Source: Bacillus vallismortis (lineage in GTDB: Bacteria; Bacillota; Bacilli; Bacillales; Bacillaceae). Taken from it: a DNA stretch of 64,000 nucleotides. The position numbers and the translations under genes were made by a program. The notes below the pieces were generated by a model. That model saw only the letters and a program-made list of their open reading frames with translations, was not told the DNA's origin and made no database searches. Shown here one piece after another: positions 53,237-62,919 of the stretch (position 1 is the stretch's first letter; each line of letters opens with the position of its first letter). The stretch spans positions 1,094,501 through 1,158,500 of the forward strand of contig NZ_CP026362.1 in the NCBI RefSeq assembly GCF_004116955.1. The letters are read 5' to 3'.

Positions 53237-54127
53237 GTGAAAGATCAAATCAAGGATTTCATCCACTACGTCATGGTAGAGAGAGGGCTTTCTCACAACA
53301 CGGTGGTATCCTATGAACGGGACCTGAAAAGCTATTCTCTCTATTTAACAGAAACCCTTCATCTTACTGATTGGAATCACGTAACCCGCATACATATTAT
53401 CCAATATTTAAAGCATTTGAAGGACGCGGGGAAATCCGGCAAGACATCAGCGAGGCATTTGGCATCCATTCGCTCTTTTCACCAATTTCTGCTCAGGGAA
53501 AAGGTGACGGACAAGGATCCTTCCGTTCATATCGAGACACAAAAGACCGAACGGGCGCTTCCGAAGGTGCTCGCGCTCAATGAAGTCGAGCGATTATTGG
53601 ACACGCCTAAGCTGACGAGCCCTTTTGGCTATCGGGATAAAGCGATGCTGGAGCTGCTTTATGCGACAGGCATACGAGTCAGTGAAATGATAGAATTGAA
53701 AACGGCAGATGTTCATTTATCCATGGGTTTTGTCCGCTGCTTCGGGAAAGGAAGAAAAGAACGGATTGTGCCAATTGGTGAAGCCGCCGCTTCCGCGATT
53801 GAGGAATATATGACGAAAGCCAGGGGGAAACTACTAAAGAACAAAGTGTCTGATGCTCTCTTTTTGAATCATCACGGCAAGCAAATCAGCCGTCAAGGAT
53901 TTTGGAAAAACCTAAAGAAAATCGCGCTTGAAGCCGGAATTGAAAAAGAGCTGACCCCGCATACTCTCAGGCATTCCTTTGCGACCCATCTGCTTGAGAA
54001 TGGAGCTGATTTAAGAGCGGTGCAGGAAATGCTCGGCCATGCGGATATATCCACGACGCAAATTTATACGCATGTGACGAAAACAAGGCTGAAGGATGTG
54101 TACAAGCAGTTTCATCCGCGCGCCTAG
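53237..54127 (+). CDS. xerD: Site-specific tyrosine recombinase XerD (RipX)
   Basis: The 296-residue recombinase has an N-terminal SAM-like core-binding domain (about 1-90) and a C-terminal catalytic domain with all key residues: ATGIRVSEM (Arg), the Lys-bearing beta-hairpin [22 protein letters not shown] (His, Arg), [12 protein letters not shown] with the catalytic Tyr. With CodV (XerC) it resolves chromosome dimers at dif. It is a housekeeping gene, not a mark of an element. Start is a GTG at 53237, GGGGAG upstream. Confidence 0.95.
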   Translation: MKDQIKDFIHYVMVERGLSHNTVVSYERDLKSYSLYLTETLHLTDWNHVTRIHIIQYLKHLKDAGKSGKTSARHLASIRSFHQFLLREKVTDKDPSVHIETQKTERALPKVLALNEVERLLDTPKLTSPFGYRDKAMLELLYATGIRVSEMIELKTADVHLSMGFVRCFGKGRKERIVPIGEAAASAIEEYMTKARGKLLKNKVSDALFLNHHGKQISRQGFWKNLKKIALEAGIEKELTPHTLRHSFATHLLENGADLRAVQEMLGHADISTTQIYTHVTKTRLKDVYKQFHPRA

Positions 54128-54151
54128 CCGCAGGTGGCTGCGGCTTTTTTG
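54126..54151 (+). terminator. Terminator after xerD
   Basis: AGCCGCA pairs with TGCGGCT, then six T; the left arm lies at the xerD stop. Confidence 0.8.
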
Positions 54152-54211
54152 TTTAACGGGACAGAAAATATTGAAGTTTCTCATTATTTCCAAATGCATT
54201 GTCAATGGGAA

Positions 54212-54225
54212 TGAAAACGGTTTAT
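54212..54225 (+). promoter_or_regulatory. cre-like site before drm
   Basis: TGAAAACGGTTTAT matches 12 of 14 positions of the CcpA consensus. It lies 62 bases before the drm start. Carbon repression of nucleoside breakdown would make sense; inference. Confidence 0.5.
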
Positions 54226-54287
54226 ACTTGAGTTGTCAGACCTCTTGGCGATACAATAGACGTATAGAAAAAAAGGAGGCTTTCAAG

Positions 54288-55472
54288 ATGCCTGCATACA
54301 AATATAATCGTGTGTTTTTAATTGTAATGGACTCAGTCGGAATCGGCGAAGCGCCGGATGCCGCAGACTTTAATGACGAAGGCGCCAATACGCTCGGGCA
54401 TATAGCCGAGCATATGAATGGATTACATATGCCGAATATGGCAAAACTCGGCCTTGGTCTCATCGGAGATATCAAAGGTGTTGAAAAAACAGAACATCCG
54501 CTTGCGTATTATGGAAAAATGCAAGAAGCGTCCAACGGCAAAGATACCATGACAGGCCATTGGGAGATCATGGGACTATACATTGATAAACCGTTTAAAG
54601 TGTTTCCGGAAGGGTTTCCTGATGAACTGCTTCAGGAGCTGGAAAAGAGATCTGGACGCAAAATTATCGGGAACAAGCCGGCTTCCGGCACAGCAATTTT
54701 GGATGAACTTGGCCAAGAACACATGGAAACAGGGGCTTTAATTGTTTACACATCTGCTGACTCTGTTTTGCAGATTGCCGCTCACGAAGAGGTTGTGCCG
54801 CTTGAAGAGCTGTACCGCATTTGTGAAACGGCAAGAGAGCTTACGCTTGATCCGAAGTATATGGTAGGCCGCATTATCGCACGGCCGTTCGTCGGAGAGC
54901 CTGGACAATTCAAACGGACGCCAAACCGCCATGACTATGCACTTAAGCCGTTTGACCGCACTGTCATGAATGAATTGAAAGACAGCGGCTTAGATGTCAT
55001 CTCAATCGGAAAAATCTCTGATATTTATGACGGAGAAGGCATTACTTCTTCCCGGAGAACGGTTTCCAATATGGACGGAATGGACAAGGTGATTGATACG
55101 CTGGGAGAGGACTTTACTGGTCTGAGCTTTGCGAATCTTGTTGATTTCGACGCCTTATTCGGACACCGCCGCGACCCGGAAGGCTACGGACGCGCGCTTG
55201 AAGAATTTGATGCGCGGCTTCCGGAAGTGTTTGAGAAAATGAAAGAAGATGATTTGCTAATCATCACAGCCGACCACGGCAATGATCCGATTCATCACGG
55301 AACCGACCATACACGCGAGTTTGTGCCGATTCTCGCTTACAGCAAAAAACATGAGAATGCGCAAATGCTGCCGCTTGCAGACACATTTGCTGATATCGGC
55401 GCTACGATCGCTGATAACTTTCAAACGAATCAACCGAAATACGGGAAAAGCTTTTTATCTTTATTACAATAG
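54288..55472 (+). CDS. drm: Phosphopentomutase
   Basis: The 394-residue alkaline-phosphatase superfamily mutase has metal ligands in [14 protein letters not shown] (Asp), DTMTGHWE with the phosphorylated Thr, and DHGNDP with TDHTREFVP near the end. It interconverts ribose 1- and 5-phosphates in nucleoside breakdown. AAAAGGAGGCTTTCAAG before the ATG at 54288 decides the start; the open frame runs far upstream across xerD. Operon with pupG (12-base gap). Confidence 0.95.
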   Translation: MPAYKYNRVFLIVMDSVGIGEAPDAADFNDEGANTLGHIAEHMNGLHMPNMAKLGLGLIGDIKGVEKTEHPLAYYGKMQEASNGKDTMTGHWEIMGLYIDKPFKVFPEGFPDELLQELEKRSGRKIIGNKPASGTAILDELGQEHMETGALIVYTSADSVLQIAAHEEVVPLEELYRICETARELTLDPKYMVGRIIARPFVGEPGQFKRTPNRHDYALKPFDRTVMNELKDSGLDVISIGKISDIYDGEGITSSRRTVSNMDGMDKVIDTLGEDFTGLSFANLVDFDALFGHRRDPEGYGRALEEFDARLPEVFEKMKEDDLLIITADHGNDPIHHGTDHTREFVPILAYSKKHENAQMLPLADTFADIGATIADNFQTNQPKYGKSFLSLLQ

Positions 55473-55484
55473 GGGGACTGTTTC

Positions 55485-56300
55485 TTGAAAAACAGAATCG
55501 AACGCGCAGCCGCTTTTATTAAACAAAACCTGCCGGAATCTCCGAAGATCGGCCTTATTTTAGGATCTGGTCTTGGCATTTTGGCGGATGAAATCGAAAA
55601 TCCAATCAAGCTGAAATATGAAGACATACCTGAATTCCCGGTATCTACTGTTGAAGGACATGCCGGACAGCTTGTGCTTGGCACCCTTGAAGGAGTTTCC
55701 GTCATTGCGATGCAGGGCCGTTTTCATTTTTATGAAGGCTATTCAATGGAGAAAGTCACTTTCCCTGTACGTGTGACGAAAGCGCTCGGCGTGGAAGCTT
55801 TGATCGTGACAAACGCCGCTGGCGGTGTCAACACTGAATTCCGAGCGGGAGACTTAATGATCATTACCGATCATATCAACTTTATGGGAACAAATCCGTT
55901 AATCGGTCCAAACGAAGCCGATTTCGGCGTCAGATTTCCAGATATGTCGTCAGCCTATGACAAAGATCTATCAGGCCTGGCTGAAAAGATTGCGAAAGAC
56001 CTTAACATTCCGATCCAAAAAGGCGTGTATACCGCTGTGACAGGACCTTCTTACGAAACACCGGCAGAAGTCCGTTTTTTAAGAACAATGGGCTCTGACG
56101 CAGTCGGCATGTCTACTGTTCCGGAAGTGATTGTGGCAAACCACGCCGGAATGCGTGTCCTTGGCATTTCCTGCATATCTAACGCGGCAGCCGGAATTCT
56201 GGATCAGCCTTTAAGCCATGATGAAGTAATGGAAGAGACTGAAAAAGTAAAAGCAGGATTTTTACAGCTTGTGAAAGCGGTAGTCTCGAAGTACGAATAA
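55485..56300 (+). CDS. pupG: Purine nucleoside phosphorylase PupG
   Basis: The 271-residue trimeric-type phosphorylase has the phosphate loop LGSGLG, the GRFHFYEGYS substrate loop, TNAAGGVN and the purine-site GPSYETPAE with Asn in SNAAAG. It splits guanosine-type nucleosides to base and ribose 1-phosphate, which Drm converts. Start is a TTG at 55485 after AGGGGGAC. Ends at a strong terminator. Confidence 0.94.
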   Translation: MKNRIERAAAFIKQNLPESPKIGLILGSGLGILADEIENPIKLKYEDIPEFPVSTVEGHAGQLVLGTLEGVSVIAMQGRFHFYEGYSMEKVTFPVRVTKALGVEALIVTNAAGGVNTEFRAGDLMIITDHINFMGTNPLIGPNEADFGVRFPDMSSAYDKDLSGLAEKIAKDLNIPIQKGVYTAVTGPSYETPAEVRFLRTMGSDAVGMSTVPEVIVANHAGMRVLGISCISNAAAGILDQPLSHDEVMEETEKVKAGFLQLVKAVVSKYE

Positions 56301-56316
56301 AAAGGATACAAAGATC

Positions 56317-56355
56317 AAAAGACAGCTGTGTTTAATATACGCAGCTGTCTTTTTC
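56317..56355 (+). terminator. Terminator after pupG
   Basis: AAAAGACAGCTG and CAGCTGTCTTTTTC pair with an 13-base loop. Confidence 0.88.
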
Positions 56356-56392
56356 TATGCCCAAAAAATACGAAACATTTTCCATCAGTGGC

Positions 56393-56420
56393 GTATAAAT
56401 CCATCCCGCTTGGAAAAAAT
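56393..56420 (+). promoter_or_regulatory. Sigma-F promoter of dacF
   Basis: GTATA (56393-56397), 14 bases, and GGAAAAAAT (56412-56420) fit the sigma-F pattern GYATA / GGNRANAMT. Forespore expression of dacF is established knowledge. Confidence 0.7.
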
Positions 56421-56451
56421 AAAAAGGATTATGAAATGGAGGGCTTTTGAG

Positions 56452-57621
56452 ATGAAACGTCTTTTATCCACTTTGTTGATTGGTATCATGCTGCTTACAT
56501 TTGCACCGTCTGCATTTGCAAAACAAGACGGAAAAGGCACTTCAGAGCTTGCTCATGAAGCGAAGTCTGCGGTGCTGATAGAACGTGACACGGGAAAAGT
56601 GCTTTACAACAAGAACAGCAATGAGAGACTGGCGCCTGCAAGCATGACGAAAATTATGACGATGCTTTTAATTATGGAAGCTTTAGATGAAGGCAAAATC
56701 AAAATGAGTGATAAGGTCCGTACGAGCGAGCATGCCGCTTCAATGGGCGGCTCACAGATTTTCCTTGAGCCGGGTGAGGAAATGACGGTCAAAGAAATGC
56801 TGAAAGGCATCGCAATCGCATCGGGAAATGACGCTTCTGTAGCGATGGCAGAATTCATTTCCGGCTCAGAAGAAGAATTTGTGAAGAAAATGAACAAAAA
56901 GGCAAAAGAGCTGGGTTTGAAAAACACAACCTTTAAAAATCCGACCGGGCTGACCGAAGAGGGCCATTATAGTTCTGCTTATGACATGGCAATCATGGCT
57001 AAGGAATTATTGAAATATGAATCAATCACGAAATTCACCGGCACGTATGAGGATTACCTGCGCGAAAATACAGATAAAAAGTTTTGGCTTGTGAATACGA
57101 ATCGGCTGATTAAGTTTTATCCCGGCGTAGACGGTGTAAAAACAGGCTATACAGGTGAAGCGAAATATTGTCTGACAGCTTCGGCTAAAAAAGGAAACAT
57201 GCGGGCCATTGCGGTTGTGTTCGGGGCGAGCACACCTAAAGATAGAAACGCTCAAGTGACAAAGATGCTTGATTTCGCTTTTAGTCAATATGAAACGCAT
57301 CCTTTATATAAACGGAATGAAACAGTAGCAAAAGTGAAGGTCAAAAAAGGAAAACAAACTTTTATCGAACTCACGACTTCTGAGCCGATTTCAATATTGA
57401 CGAAAAAAGGCGAGGATATGAAACATGTAAAAAAAGAAATTAAATTGAATGACAATGTAAGCGCTCCTATTCAAAAAGGCCAAGAGCTTGGCACACTCGT
57501 TCTGAAAAAGGATGGAGAAGTGCTCGCTGAAAGTCCCGTTGCTGCAAAAGAAGATATGAAGAAAGCCGGGTTCTTAACGTTCTTAAAGCGGACAATGGGA
57601 GACTGGACAAAATTTAAGTAA
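56452..57621 (+). CDS. dacF: D-alanyl-D-alanine carboxypeptidase DacF
   Basis: The 389-residue penicillin-binding protein has a signal peptide (about 1-23, ending PSAFA), then the three active-site motifs: SMTK (Ser nucleophile), SGN and KTG in VDGVKTGYTG. A C-terminal beta domain and an amphipathic tail (about 370-389, FLTFLKRTMGDW) bind it to the membrane. It trims peptide side chains of forespore peptidoglycan and sets cross-linking of the spore cortex. ATG at 56452 follows TGGAGGGCTTTTGAG. Read-through carries transcription on into spoIIA. Confidence 0.94.
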   Translation: MKRLLSTLLIGIMLLTFAPSAFAKQDGKGTSELAHEAKSAVLIERDTGKVLYNKNSNERLAPASMTKIMTMLLIMEALDEGKIKMSDKVRTSEHAASMGGSQIFLEPGEEMTVKEMLKGIAIASGNDASVAMAEFISGSEEEFVKKMNKKAKELGLKNTTFKNPTGLTEEGHYSSAYDMAIMAKELLKYESITKFTGTYEDYLRENTDKKFWLVNTNRLIKFYPGVDGVKTGYTGEAKYCLTASAKKGNMRAIAVVFGASTPKDRNAQVTKMLDFAFSQYETHPLYKRNETVAKVKVKKGKQTFIELTTSEPISILTKKGEDMKHVKKEIKLNDNVSAPIQKGQELGTLVLKKDGEVLAESPVAAKEDMKKAGFLTFLKRTMGDWTKFK

Positions 57622-57624
57622 TTA

Positions 57625-57681
57625 TGCCGAATGATCACTAGTTTTGTCACGGTGAAGGAATTCATTCCATCAAAATCGAAA
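57625..57681 (+). promoter_or_regulatory. spoIIA promoter: sigma-H elements with a Spo0A box
   Basis: GAAGGAATT (57654-57662), a 12-base spacer and ATCGAAA (57675-57681) fit the sigma-H pattern RNAGGAWWW / RNNGAAT. TGCCGAA (57625-57631) upstream is a perfect 0A box (TGNCGAA). Phosphorylated Spo0A activates this promoter at the start of sporulation. Confidence 0.8.
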
Positions 57682-57716
57682 CACTCATTATCCGATCATA
57701 TCAAGGAGGAATGAGC

Positions 57717-58070
57717 ATGAGCCTTGGAATTGACATGCATGTCAAAGAATCTGTGCTTTGTATTCGATTAACAGGCGAACTCGATCACCATACGGCTGAA
57801 ACCCTGAAACAAAAAGTGACTCAAGCATTAGAAAAGGATGATATTCGTCATATTGTGCTGAATTTGGAGGACCTTTCCTTTATGGACAGTTCGGGGCTTG
57901 GTGTCATTTTAGGAAGATATAAGCAAATTAAGCAAATTGGCGGGGAAATGGTCGTTTGCGCGATCTCTCCTGCAGTGAAGCGGCTGTTTGATATGTCGGG
58001 ACTGTTTAAAATTATCCGATTTGAACAATCCGAGCAGCAGGCGCTGCTGACGCTGGGGGTGGCATCATGA
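57717..58070 (+). CDS. spoIIAA: Anti-anti-sigma-F factor SpoIIAA
   Basis: The 117-residue STAS-domain protein has the phosphorylation site Ser58 in FMDSSGLGV. Unphosphorylated SpoIIAA binds SpoIIAB and frees sigma-F in the forespore. ATG at 57717 lies 7 bases from AAGGAGGA; an ATG two codons earlier is too close to it. First gene of the spoIIA operon; overlaps spoIIAB by 4 bases. Confidence 0.96.
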   Translation: MSLGIDMHVKESVLCIRLTGELDHHTAETLKQKVTQALEKDDIRHIVLNLEDLSFMDSSGLGVILGRYKQIKQIGGEMVVCAISPAVKRLFDMSGLFKIIRFEQSEQQALLTLGVAS

Positions 58071-58507
58071 AAAATGAAATGCATCTTGAATTTTCTGCCC
58101 TCAGCCAGAATGAGTCGTTCGCCCGCGTGACAGTTGCTTCGTTTATTGCCCAGCTTGACCCGACAATGGACGAACTGACCGAAATCAAAACAGTCGTGTC
58201 AGAAGCTGTGACCAATGCCATTATCCACGGATATGAAGAGAACTGTGACGGAAAAGTTTATATTTCAGTGACGCTGGAAGATCATGTCGTATATATGACC
58301 ATTCGCGATGAAGGCAGGGGCATTACAGATCTTGAAGAAGCCCGCCAGCCTTTATTCACGACGAAGCCTGAGCTTGAACGCTCTGGAATGGGCTTTACCA
58401 TTATGGAAAATTTCATGGATGATGTCAGGATCGATTCATCGCCTGAGATGGGCACAACGATTCGCTTAACAAAGCACTTATCAAAAAGCAAAGCGCTTTG
58501 TAATTAA
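58067..58507 (+). CDS. spoIIAB: Anti-sigma-F factor and kinase SpoIIAB
   Basis: The 146-residue protein has a GHKL ATPase fold with N-box [12 protein letters not shown]1 box RDEGRGI and G2 region SGMGFTIM. It holds sigma-F inactive and phosphorylates SpoIIAA at Ser58. Starts in the stop of spoIIAA (ATGA), so translation is coupled. Stoichiometry matters in this switch. Confidence 0.96.
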   Translation: MKNEMHLEFSALSQNESFARVTVASFIAQLDPTMDELTEIKTVVSEAVTNAIIHGYEENCDGKVYISVTLEDHVVYMTIRDEGRGITDLEEARQPLFTTKPELERSGMGFTIMENFMDDVRIDSSPEMGTTIRLTKHLSKSKALCN

Positions 58508-58518
58508 GGAGATTTGTT

Positions 58519-59286
58519 ATGGATGTGGAGGTTAAGAAAAACGGCAAAAACGCTCAGCTGAAGGATCATGAAGTAAAGGAATTAATCAAACAAAGCCAAA
58601 ATGGCGACCAGCAGGCAAGAGACCTCCTCATAGAAAAAAACATGCGTCTTGTTTGGTCTGTCGTACAGCGGTTTTTAAACAGAGGATATGAACCTGACGA
58701 TCTTTTCCAGATCGGCTGCATCGGGTTGTTAAAATCTGTTGACAAATTTGATTTAACCTATGATGTGCGTTTTTCAACGTATGCAGTGCCGATGATTATC
58801 GGGGAAATCCAGCGTTTTATCCGTGATGACGGAACGGTAAAGGTGTCAAGGTCATTAAAAGAGCTCGGAAACAAAATCCGGCGCGCAAAAGATGAGCTTT
58901 CAAAAACACTGGGCAGAGTGCCGACAGTGCAGGAGATCGCCGACCATTTGGAGATTGAACCAGAAGATGTTGTACTCGCCCAAGAGGCGGTAAGGGCTCC
59001 GTCTTCAATTCACGAAACCGTTTATGAGAATGACGGAGATCCGATAACCCTGCTTGATCAAATCGCTGACAACTCAGAAGAAAAATGGTTTGACAAAATT
59101 GCGCTGAAAGAAGCAATCAGCGATTTGGAAGAAAGGGAAAAATTAATCGTCTATCTCAGATATTATAAAGACCAGACACAGTCCGAGGTGGCTGAGCGGC
59201 TTGGGATTTCTCAAGTTCAGGTTTCCAGGCTGGAAAAGAAAATATTAAAACAGATCAAGGTTCAAATGGATCATCCGGATAGCTAG
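58519..59286 (+). CDS. sigF: Forespore RNA polymerase sigma factor sigma-F
   Basis: The 255-residue sigma-70 family protein has region 2 (LIEKNMRLVWSVVQRFLNRG, DLFQIGCIGLLKSVDKFD, FSTYAVPMIIGEIQRFIRDD), region 3 (RAKDELSKTLGRVPTVQEIA) and region 4 with its helix-turn-helix (QSEVAERLGISQVQVSRLEKK). It directs the first forespore programme, including dacF. Starts 12 bases after spoIIAB behind TAAGGAGATTTG. Also called spoIIAC. Confidence 0.96.
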   Translation: MDVEVKKNGKNAQLKDHEVKELIKQSQNGDQQARDLLIEKNMRLVWSVVQRFLNRGYEPDDLFQIGCIGLLKSVDKFDLTYDVRFSTYAVPMIIGEIQRFIRDDGTVKVSRSLKELGNKIRRAKDELSKTLGRVPTVQEIADHLEIEPEDVVLAQEAVRAPSSIHETVYENDGDPITLLDQIADNSEEKWFDKIALKEAISDLEEREKLIVYLRYYKDQTQSEVAERLGISQVQVSRLEKKILKQIKVQMDHPDS

Positions 59287-59312
59287 CCTTCCATGCAGGC
59301 TGGCTTTTTTTT
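59282..59312 (+). terminator. Terminator after sigF
   Basis: GCTAGCCT and AGGCTGGC form a stem with a 7-base loop, then eight T. Confidence 0.85.
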
Positions 59313-59350
59313 GTGCAAAAGCGTGGTAATTTATGGTCTTTACAAGCGGA

Positions 59351-59380
59351 TGAATGAGAACAAAATCGAACCACATACTA
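59351..59380 (+). promoter_or_regulatory. Sigma-G promoter of the spoVA operon
   Basis: TGAATGA (59351-59357), a 16-base gap and CATACTA (59374-59380) closely match the sigma-G consensus TGAATA / CATACTA. It lies 30 bases before spoVAA. Confidence 0.85.
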
Positions 59381-59412
59381 CATATATAACCACCGAAAGA
59401 TGGTGATCGATG

Positions 59413-60033
59413 ATGGAACGACGTATATTTATCCGACTTCGCCACAGGGTGATGGCCCATCCGGGAGATATCATCACGGTCGGAGATGCCGCGCAAATTG
59501 AAGGACAGCATCAGCTGAAAAAGAAACTGTCGGCTATGCCGCTTTATCAGGTGAGCGAAAAAGATAAAAATATCGTAATTCTGGATATCATACAAGTCCT
59601 CAAAGCCATTCATTTACAAGATCCGGCCCTTGATGTTCAAACAGTAGGCGGAGCAGAAACCATTGTTGAAATTCAGTATCGGAAACGGCATTTATCAACG
59701 GTTCTGTTTATCGGTGTCTGGCTGCTTCTGTTTATCGGATCGTGTCTTGCCATTATGAACTTTCATGAGGATGTCAGCATGAGAGATGTTCATATTGCAC
59801 TATATGAAATCATAACCGGAGAGAGGAATGACTATCCATACTTGCTTCAAATCCCATACAGCATCGGTTTGGGACTGGGGATGATCGTGTTTTTTAACCA
59901 CATCTTTAAAAAGCGCCTTAATGAAGAGCCCAGCCCGCTGGAGGTTGAGATGTTTAACTATCAGCTTGATCTCGATCAATATGTGGCCATGCATGAGAAT
60001 CAAGAAACAATAAAGGATTTGCATGATCGTTAG
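59413..60033 (+). CDS. spoVAA: Stage V sporulation protein AA
   Basis: The 206-residue protein has an N-terminal soluble region (about 1-95, [20 protein letters not shown]) and two membrane segments in the C-terminal half ([31 protein letters not shown]). It is part of the channel that moves dipicolinic acid into the developing spore. ATG at 59413 is one codon after another ATG at 59410; GGTGAT is the only ribosome site. Overlaps spoVAB by 11 bases. Confidence 0.92.
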   Translation: MERRIFIRLRHRVMAHPGDIITVGDAAQIEGQHQLKKKLSAMPLYQVSEKDKNIVILDIIQVLKAIHLQDPALDVQTVGGAETIVEIQYRKRHLSTVLFIGVWLLLFIGSCLAIMNFHEDVSMRDVHIALYEIITGERNDYPYLLQIPYSIGLGLGMIVFFNHIFKKRLNEEPSPLEVEMFNYQLDLDQYVAMHENQETIKDLHDR

Positions 60034-60448
60034 TGTATTGTTCATTATTTTTGTCGGGCTCGGCGGAGGCATCACGGTGGGGGCTGGCTTCGTTGCTTTT
60101 TTAACCGTAATGGGAATCATCCCGAGGCTGATGCAGCTTACCAAAACGATGAGATTTGTACAGGCTTATGAAGCGGCTGTTATTCTTGGCGCGGTATGCG
60201 GGGGATGGGAGACGCTTCATATGAACCATCTATTTTTAACAAAATGGATTGCTGTACCGGTCGGGCTGCTGGCGGGTGTATTTGTCGGGATGCTTGCAGC
60301 TGCCCTTACAGAGGTTTTAAATGTGCTGCCGATTTTAGCAAAACGAATCGGTCTCAGAAGTAAAATCATTATTCTATTAATGGCGATCGTGATTGGGAAA
60401 ATCGCGGGGTCTTTATTTCACTGGCTGTATTTTATTGATCATTCATAA
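60023..60448 (+). CDS. spoVAB: Stage V sporulation protein AB
   Basis: The 141-residue membrane protein has about four hydrophobic segments ([20 protein letters not shown], and [16 protein letters not shown]). It belongs to the SpoVA complex for dipicolinic acid uptake. It starts within the end of spoVAA. Confidence 0.92.
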   Translation: MIVSVLFIIFVGLGGGITVGAGFVAFLTVMGIIPRLMQLTKTMRFVQAYEAAVILGAVCGGWETLHMNHLFLTKWIAVPVGLLAGVFVGMLAAALTEVLNVLPILAKRIGLRSKIIILLMAIVIGKIAGSLFHWLYFIDHS

Positions 60449-60460
60449 GGAGGTTTCAAG

Positions 60461-60913
60461 ATGACAAACATAAAAGAAAACTACAAATCAAAAGTAAAAA
60501 CATATCAGCCTAAGCCGCCTTACGTTTGGAACTGTGTCAAAGCCTTTCTGGTAGGCGGTCTGATCTGTGCGATCGGGCAAGGTCTGCAGAATTTCTATAT
60601 CCATTTTTTTGATTTTAATGAAAAAACAGCGGGAAATCCAACGGCAGCCACACTGATATTAATTTCAGCCCTATTAACCGGGTTTGGCATCTATGACAGA
60701 ATCGGACAGTTTGCAGGCGCCGGTTCAGCTGTCCCGGTCACAGGTTTTGCCAACAGCATGGCAAGCGCGGCGCTGGAATATAAAAGCGAAGGGTTCGTGC
60801 TTGGAGTAGCGACAAATATGTTTAAACTGGCAGGGAATGTCATCGTTTTCGGTGTTGTGGCTGCTTACATCGTCGGAATGATTCGGTTTGCTTTTGAGAA
60901 ACTGATGTCATAG
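60461..60913 (+). CDS. spoVAC: Stage V sporulation protein AC
   Basis: The 150-residue membrane protein (starts MTNIKENYKSKVKTY; ends FEKLMS) has about four hydrophobic segments and a conserved GFGIYDRIGQFAGAGS stretch shared with SpoVAEB. It is known as a mechanosensitive channel of the spore inner membrane involved in dipicolinic acid movement at germination. AAGGAGGTTTCAAG precedes the ATG. Confidence 0.94.
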   Translation: MTNIKENYKSKVKTYQPKPPYVWNCVKAFLVGGLICAIGQGLQNFYIHFFDFNEKTAGNPTAATLILISALLTGFGIYDRIGQFAGAGSAVPVTGFANSMASAALEYKSEGFVLGVATNMFKLAGNVIVFGVVAAYIVGMIRFAFEKLMS

Positions 60914-60925
60914 GAGGAAAAGAAA

Positions 60926-61942
60926 ATGAAATTAACCGGAAAGCAAACCTGGGTATTCGAACATCCCTTATTTGTCAACTCGGCGGGAACAGCAGCCGGA
61001 CCAAAGGAAAAGGATGGGCCGCTCGGCTCTTTGTATGATAAAACCTATGACGAGATGCACTGTAATCAAAAAAGCTGGGAAATGGCAGAACGCCAGCTGA
61101 TGGAGGATGCGATTACTTCAGCGCTTCAAAAAAATGATCTCACAAAAGATGATATTGATCTATTGTTGGCAGGCGACTTGCTGAATCAAAATGTAACGGC
61201 CAACTATGTGGCAAGACACTTGAACATCCCGTTTCTTTGTATGTTTGGCGCCTGTTCAACATCAATGGAAACAGTGGCTGTCGCATCAGCCCTAGTTGAC
61301 GGCGGGTTCGCCAAGAGGGCGCTTGCTGCCACCAGCAGTCATAATGCCACCGCGGAAAGACAGTTTCGTTATCCGACGGAATACGGAGGCCAAAAACCGG
61401 ACACAGCCACTTCAACTGTTACAGGAAGCGGAGCTGTGGTCATCAGCCAGACACCGGGTGATATCCAAATCACAAGCGCGACTGTCGGAAAGGTCTCCGA
61501 CTTAGGAATTACCGATCCATTTGATATGGGATCAGCCATGGCTCCGGCTGCAGCTGATACGATTAAGCAGCACTTTAAAGATCTCAATCGCACAGCGGAT
61601 GACTATGATCTGATCCTGACAGGTGACCTATCTGGTGTCGGATCTCCCATCGTAAAAGACATCTTAAAAGAAGATGGCTATCCGGTCGGCACAAAGCATG
61701 ATGATTGCGGGCTTTTGGTTTACACGCCGGATCAGCAGGTCTTTGCCGGAGGAAGCGGCTGCGCTTGTTCAGCGCTTGTTGCTTACTCTCATATTTTTAA
61801 GCAGCTGAGAGAAGGAAAATTAAACCGTGTATTCGTCGTGGCGACCGGAGCGCTGTTAAGCCCGACAATGATCCAGCAAAAAGAAACCATCCCGACCATC
61901 GCCCACGGGGTTGTATTTGAGCGTGCAGGAGGTGCATCTTAA
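60926..61942 (+). CDS. spoVAD: Stage V sporulation protein AD
   Basis: The 338-residue soluble protein has a thiolase-like (ketosynthase) fold, with [18 protein letters not shown] holding the Cys-bearing position and [20 protein letters not shown] further on. SpoVAD is reported to bind dipicolinic acid directly. AGGAGGAAAAGAAA before the ATG. It is the only soluble core component of the complex. Confidence 0.94.
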   Translation: MKLTGKQTWVFEHPLFVNSAGTAAGPKEKDGPLGSLYDKTYDEMHCNQKSWEMAERQLMEDAITSALQKNDLTKDDIDLLLAGDLLNQNVTANYVARHLNIPFLCMFGACSTSMETVAVASALVDGGFAKRALAATSSHNATAERQFRYPTEYGGQKPDTATSTVTGSGAVVISQTPGDIQITSATVGKVSDLGITDPFDMGSAMAPAAADTIKQHFKDLNRTADDYDLILTGDLSGVGSPIVKDILKEDGYPVGTKHDDCGLLVYTPDQQVFAGGSGCACSALVAYSHIFKQLREGKLNRVFVVATGALLSPTMIQQKETIPTIAHGVVFERAGGAS

Positions 61943-61943
61943 T

Positions 61944-62294
61944 ATGGACTACCTTTTGGCTTTTGTTTGCGGCGGGGCCATCTGTATTGTCGGGCAGCTG
62001 CTCTTGGACATTTTTAAATTGACACCCGCCCACGTCATGACATCTTTTGTGGTGACTGGCGCGATTTTAGATGGCTTCGGTATTTACGATAAATTTATTG
62101 AATTTGCAGGAGGAGGCGCCACCGTTCCGATCGTCAGTTTCGGTCACAGTCTTCTGCACGGTGCCATGCATCAGGCGCATATACACGGATTTATCGGAAT
62201 CGGCATGGGGATTTTTGAACTGACGTCCGCCGGTATCTCAGCCGCTATTCTCTTCGCCTTTATCGTAGCCGTTATTTTTAAACCGAAAGGATAA
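61944..62294 (+). CDS. spoVAEB: Stage V sporulation protein AEB
   Basis: The 116-residue membrane protein resembles SpoVAC in its [17 protein letters not shown] segment and has about three to four membrane stretches. Part of the dipicolinic acid channel. ATG at 61944 follows AGGAGGTGCATCTTAAT and lies 1 base after the spoVAD stop. Confidence 0.92.
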   Translation: MDYLLAFVCGGAICIVGQLLLDIFKLTPAHVMTSFVVTGAILDGFGIYDKFIEFAGGGATVPIVSFGHSLLHGAMHQAHIHGFIGIGMGIFELTSAGISAAILFAFIVAVIFKPKG

Positions 62295-62301
62295 TGCCGA
62301 C

Positions 62302-62919
62302 ATGACGACAAAACGCAAGGTCATACTGGTAACAGACGGGGATGTGTATGCCGCTAAAACAATTGAATACGCCGCAAATAAAGTGGGGGGACGATGTATT
62401 TCACAATCAAAAGGCAACCCTTCTATTCGCAGCGGCGCGGAGCTTGTCAAGCTGATCACCTCAGCACCGTATGATCCCGTATTTGTCATGTTTGACGACT
62501 CGGGCCTTCAAGGAGAGGGGCCGGGAGAAGCCGCTCTCAGCTATGTCGCCACCCATCCGTCAATTGAAGTGCTCGGAGTGATTGCGGTCGCATCAAAAAC
62601 CCATCAGGCTGAGTGGACCAGGGTTGACGTAAGCATTGACCGCAATGGAGAAATAACTGAATACGGTGTAGATAAAATCGGAGAGCAGGAATTTGATGAA
62701 CACAGAATGAACGGAGATACAGTCTATTGCCTTGATAAACTTGATCTCCCGCTTATTGTCGGTATCGGGGATATTGGCAAAATGGGCAGAAAAGACGATA
62801 TCTCAAAAGGGTCGCCAATCACCATGAAAGCGGTCGAGTTTATTTTAGAAAGGAGCGGGTATCATGCCGGACCAAAAGCAAGAGAAAATCAAGGTTTATC
62901 GGAATCCAGACAAAAATGA
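62302..62919 (+). CDS. spoVAEA: Stage V sporulation protein AEA
   Basis: The 205-residue soluble protein ([51 protein letters not shown]) belongs to the SpoVAE N-terminal/DUF family of Bacilli, without an assigned reaction. It lies 7 bases after spoVAEB and overlaps spoVAF by 56 bases. Confidence 0.9.
   Translation: MTTKRKVILVTDGDVYAAKTIEYAANKVGGRCISQSKGNPSIRSGAELVKLITSAPYDPVFVMFDDSGLQGEGPGEAALSYVATHPSIEVLGVIAVASKTHQAEWTRVDVSIDRNGEITEYGVDKIGEQEFDEHRMNGDTVYCLDKLDLPLIVGIGDIGKMGRKDDISKGSPITMKAVEFILERSGYHAGPKARENQGLSESRQK

Noticed and set aside
53237..54127. Tyrosine recombinase as a sign of an integrated element
   Set aside because: It is the housekeeping XerD in its usual place; no att repeats, phage genes or transposases lie nearby.
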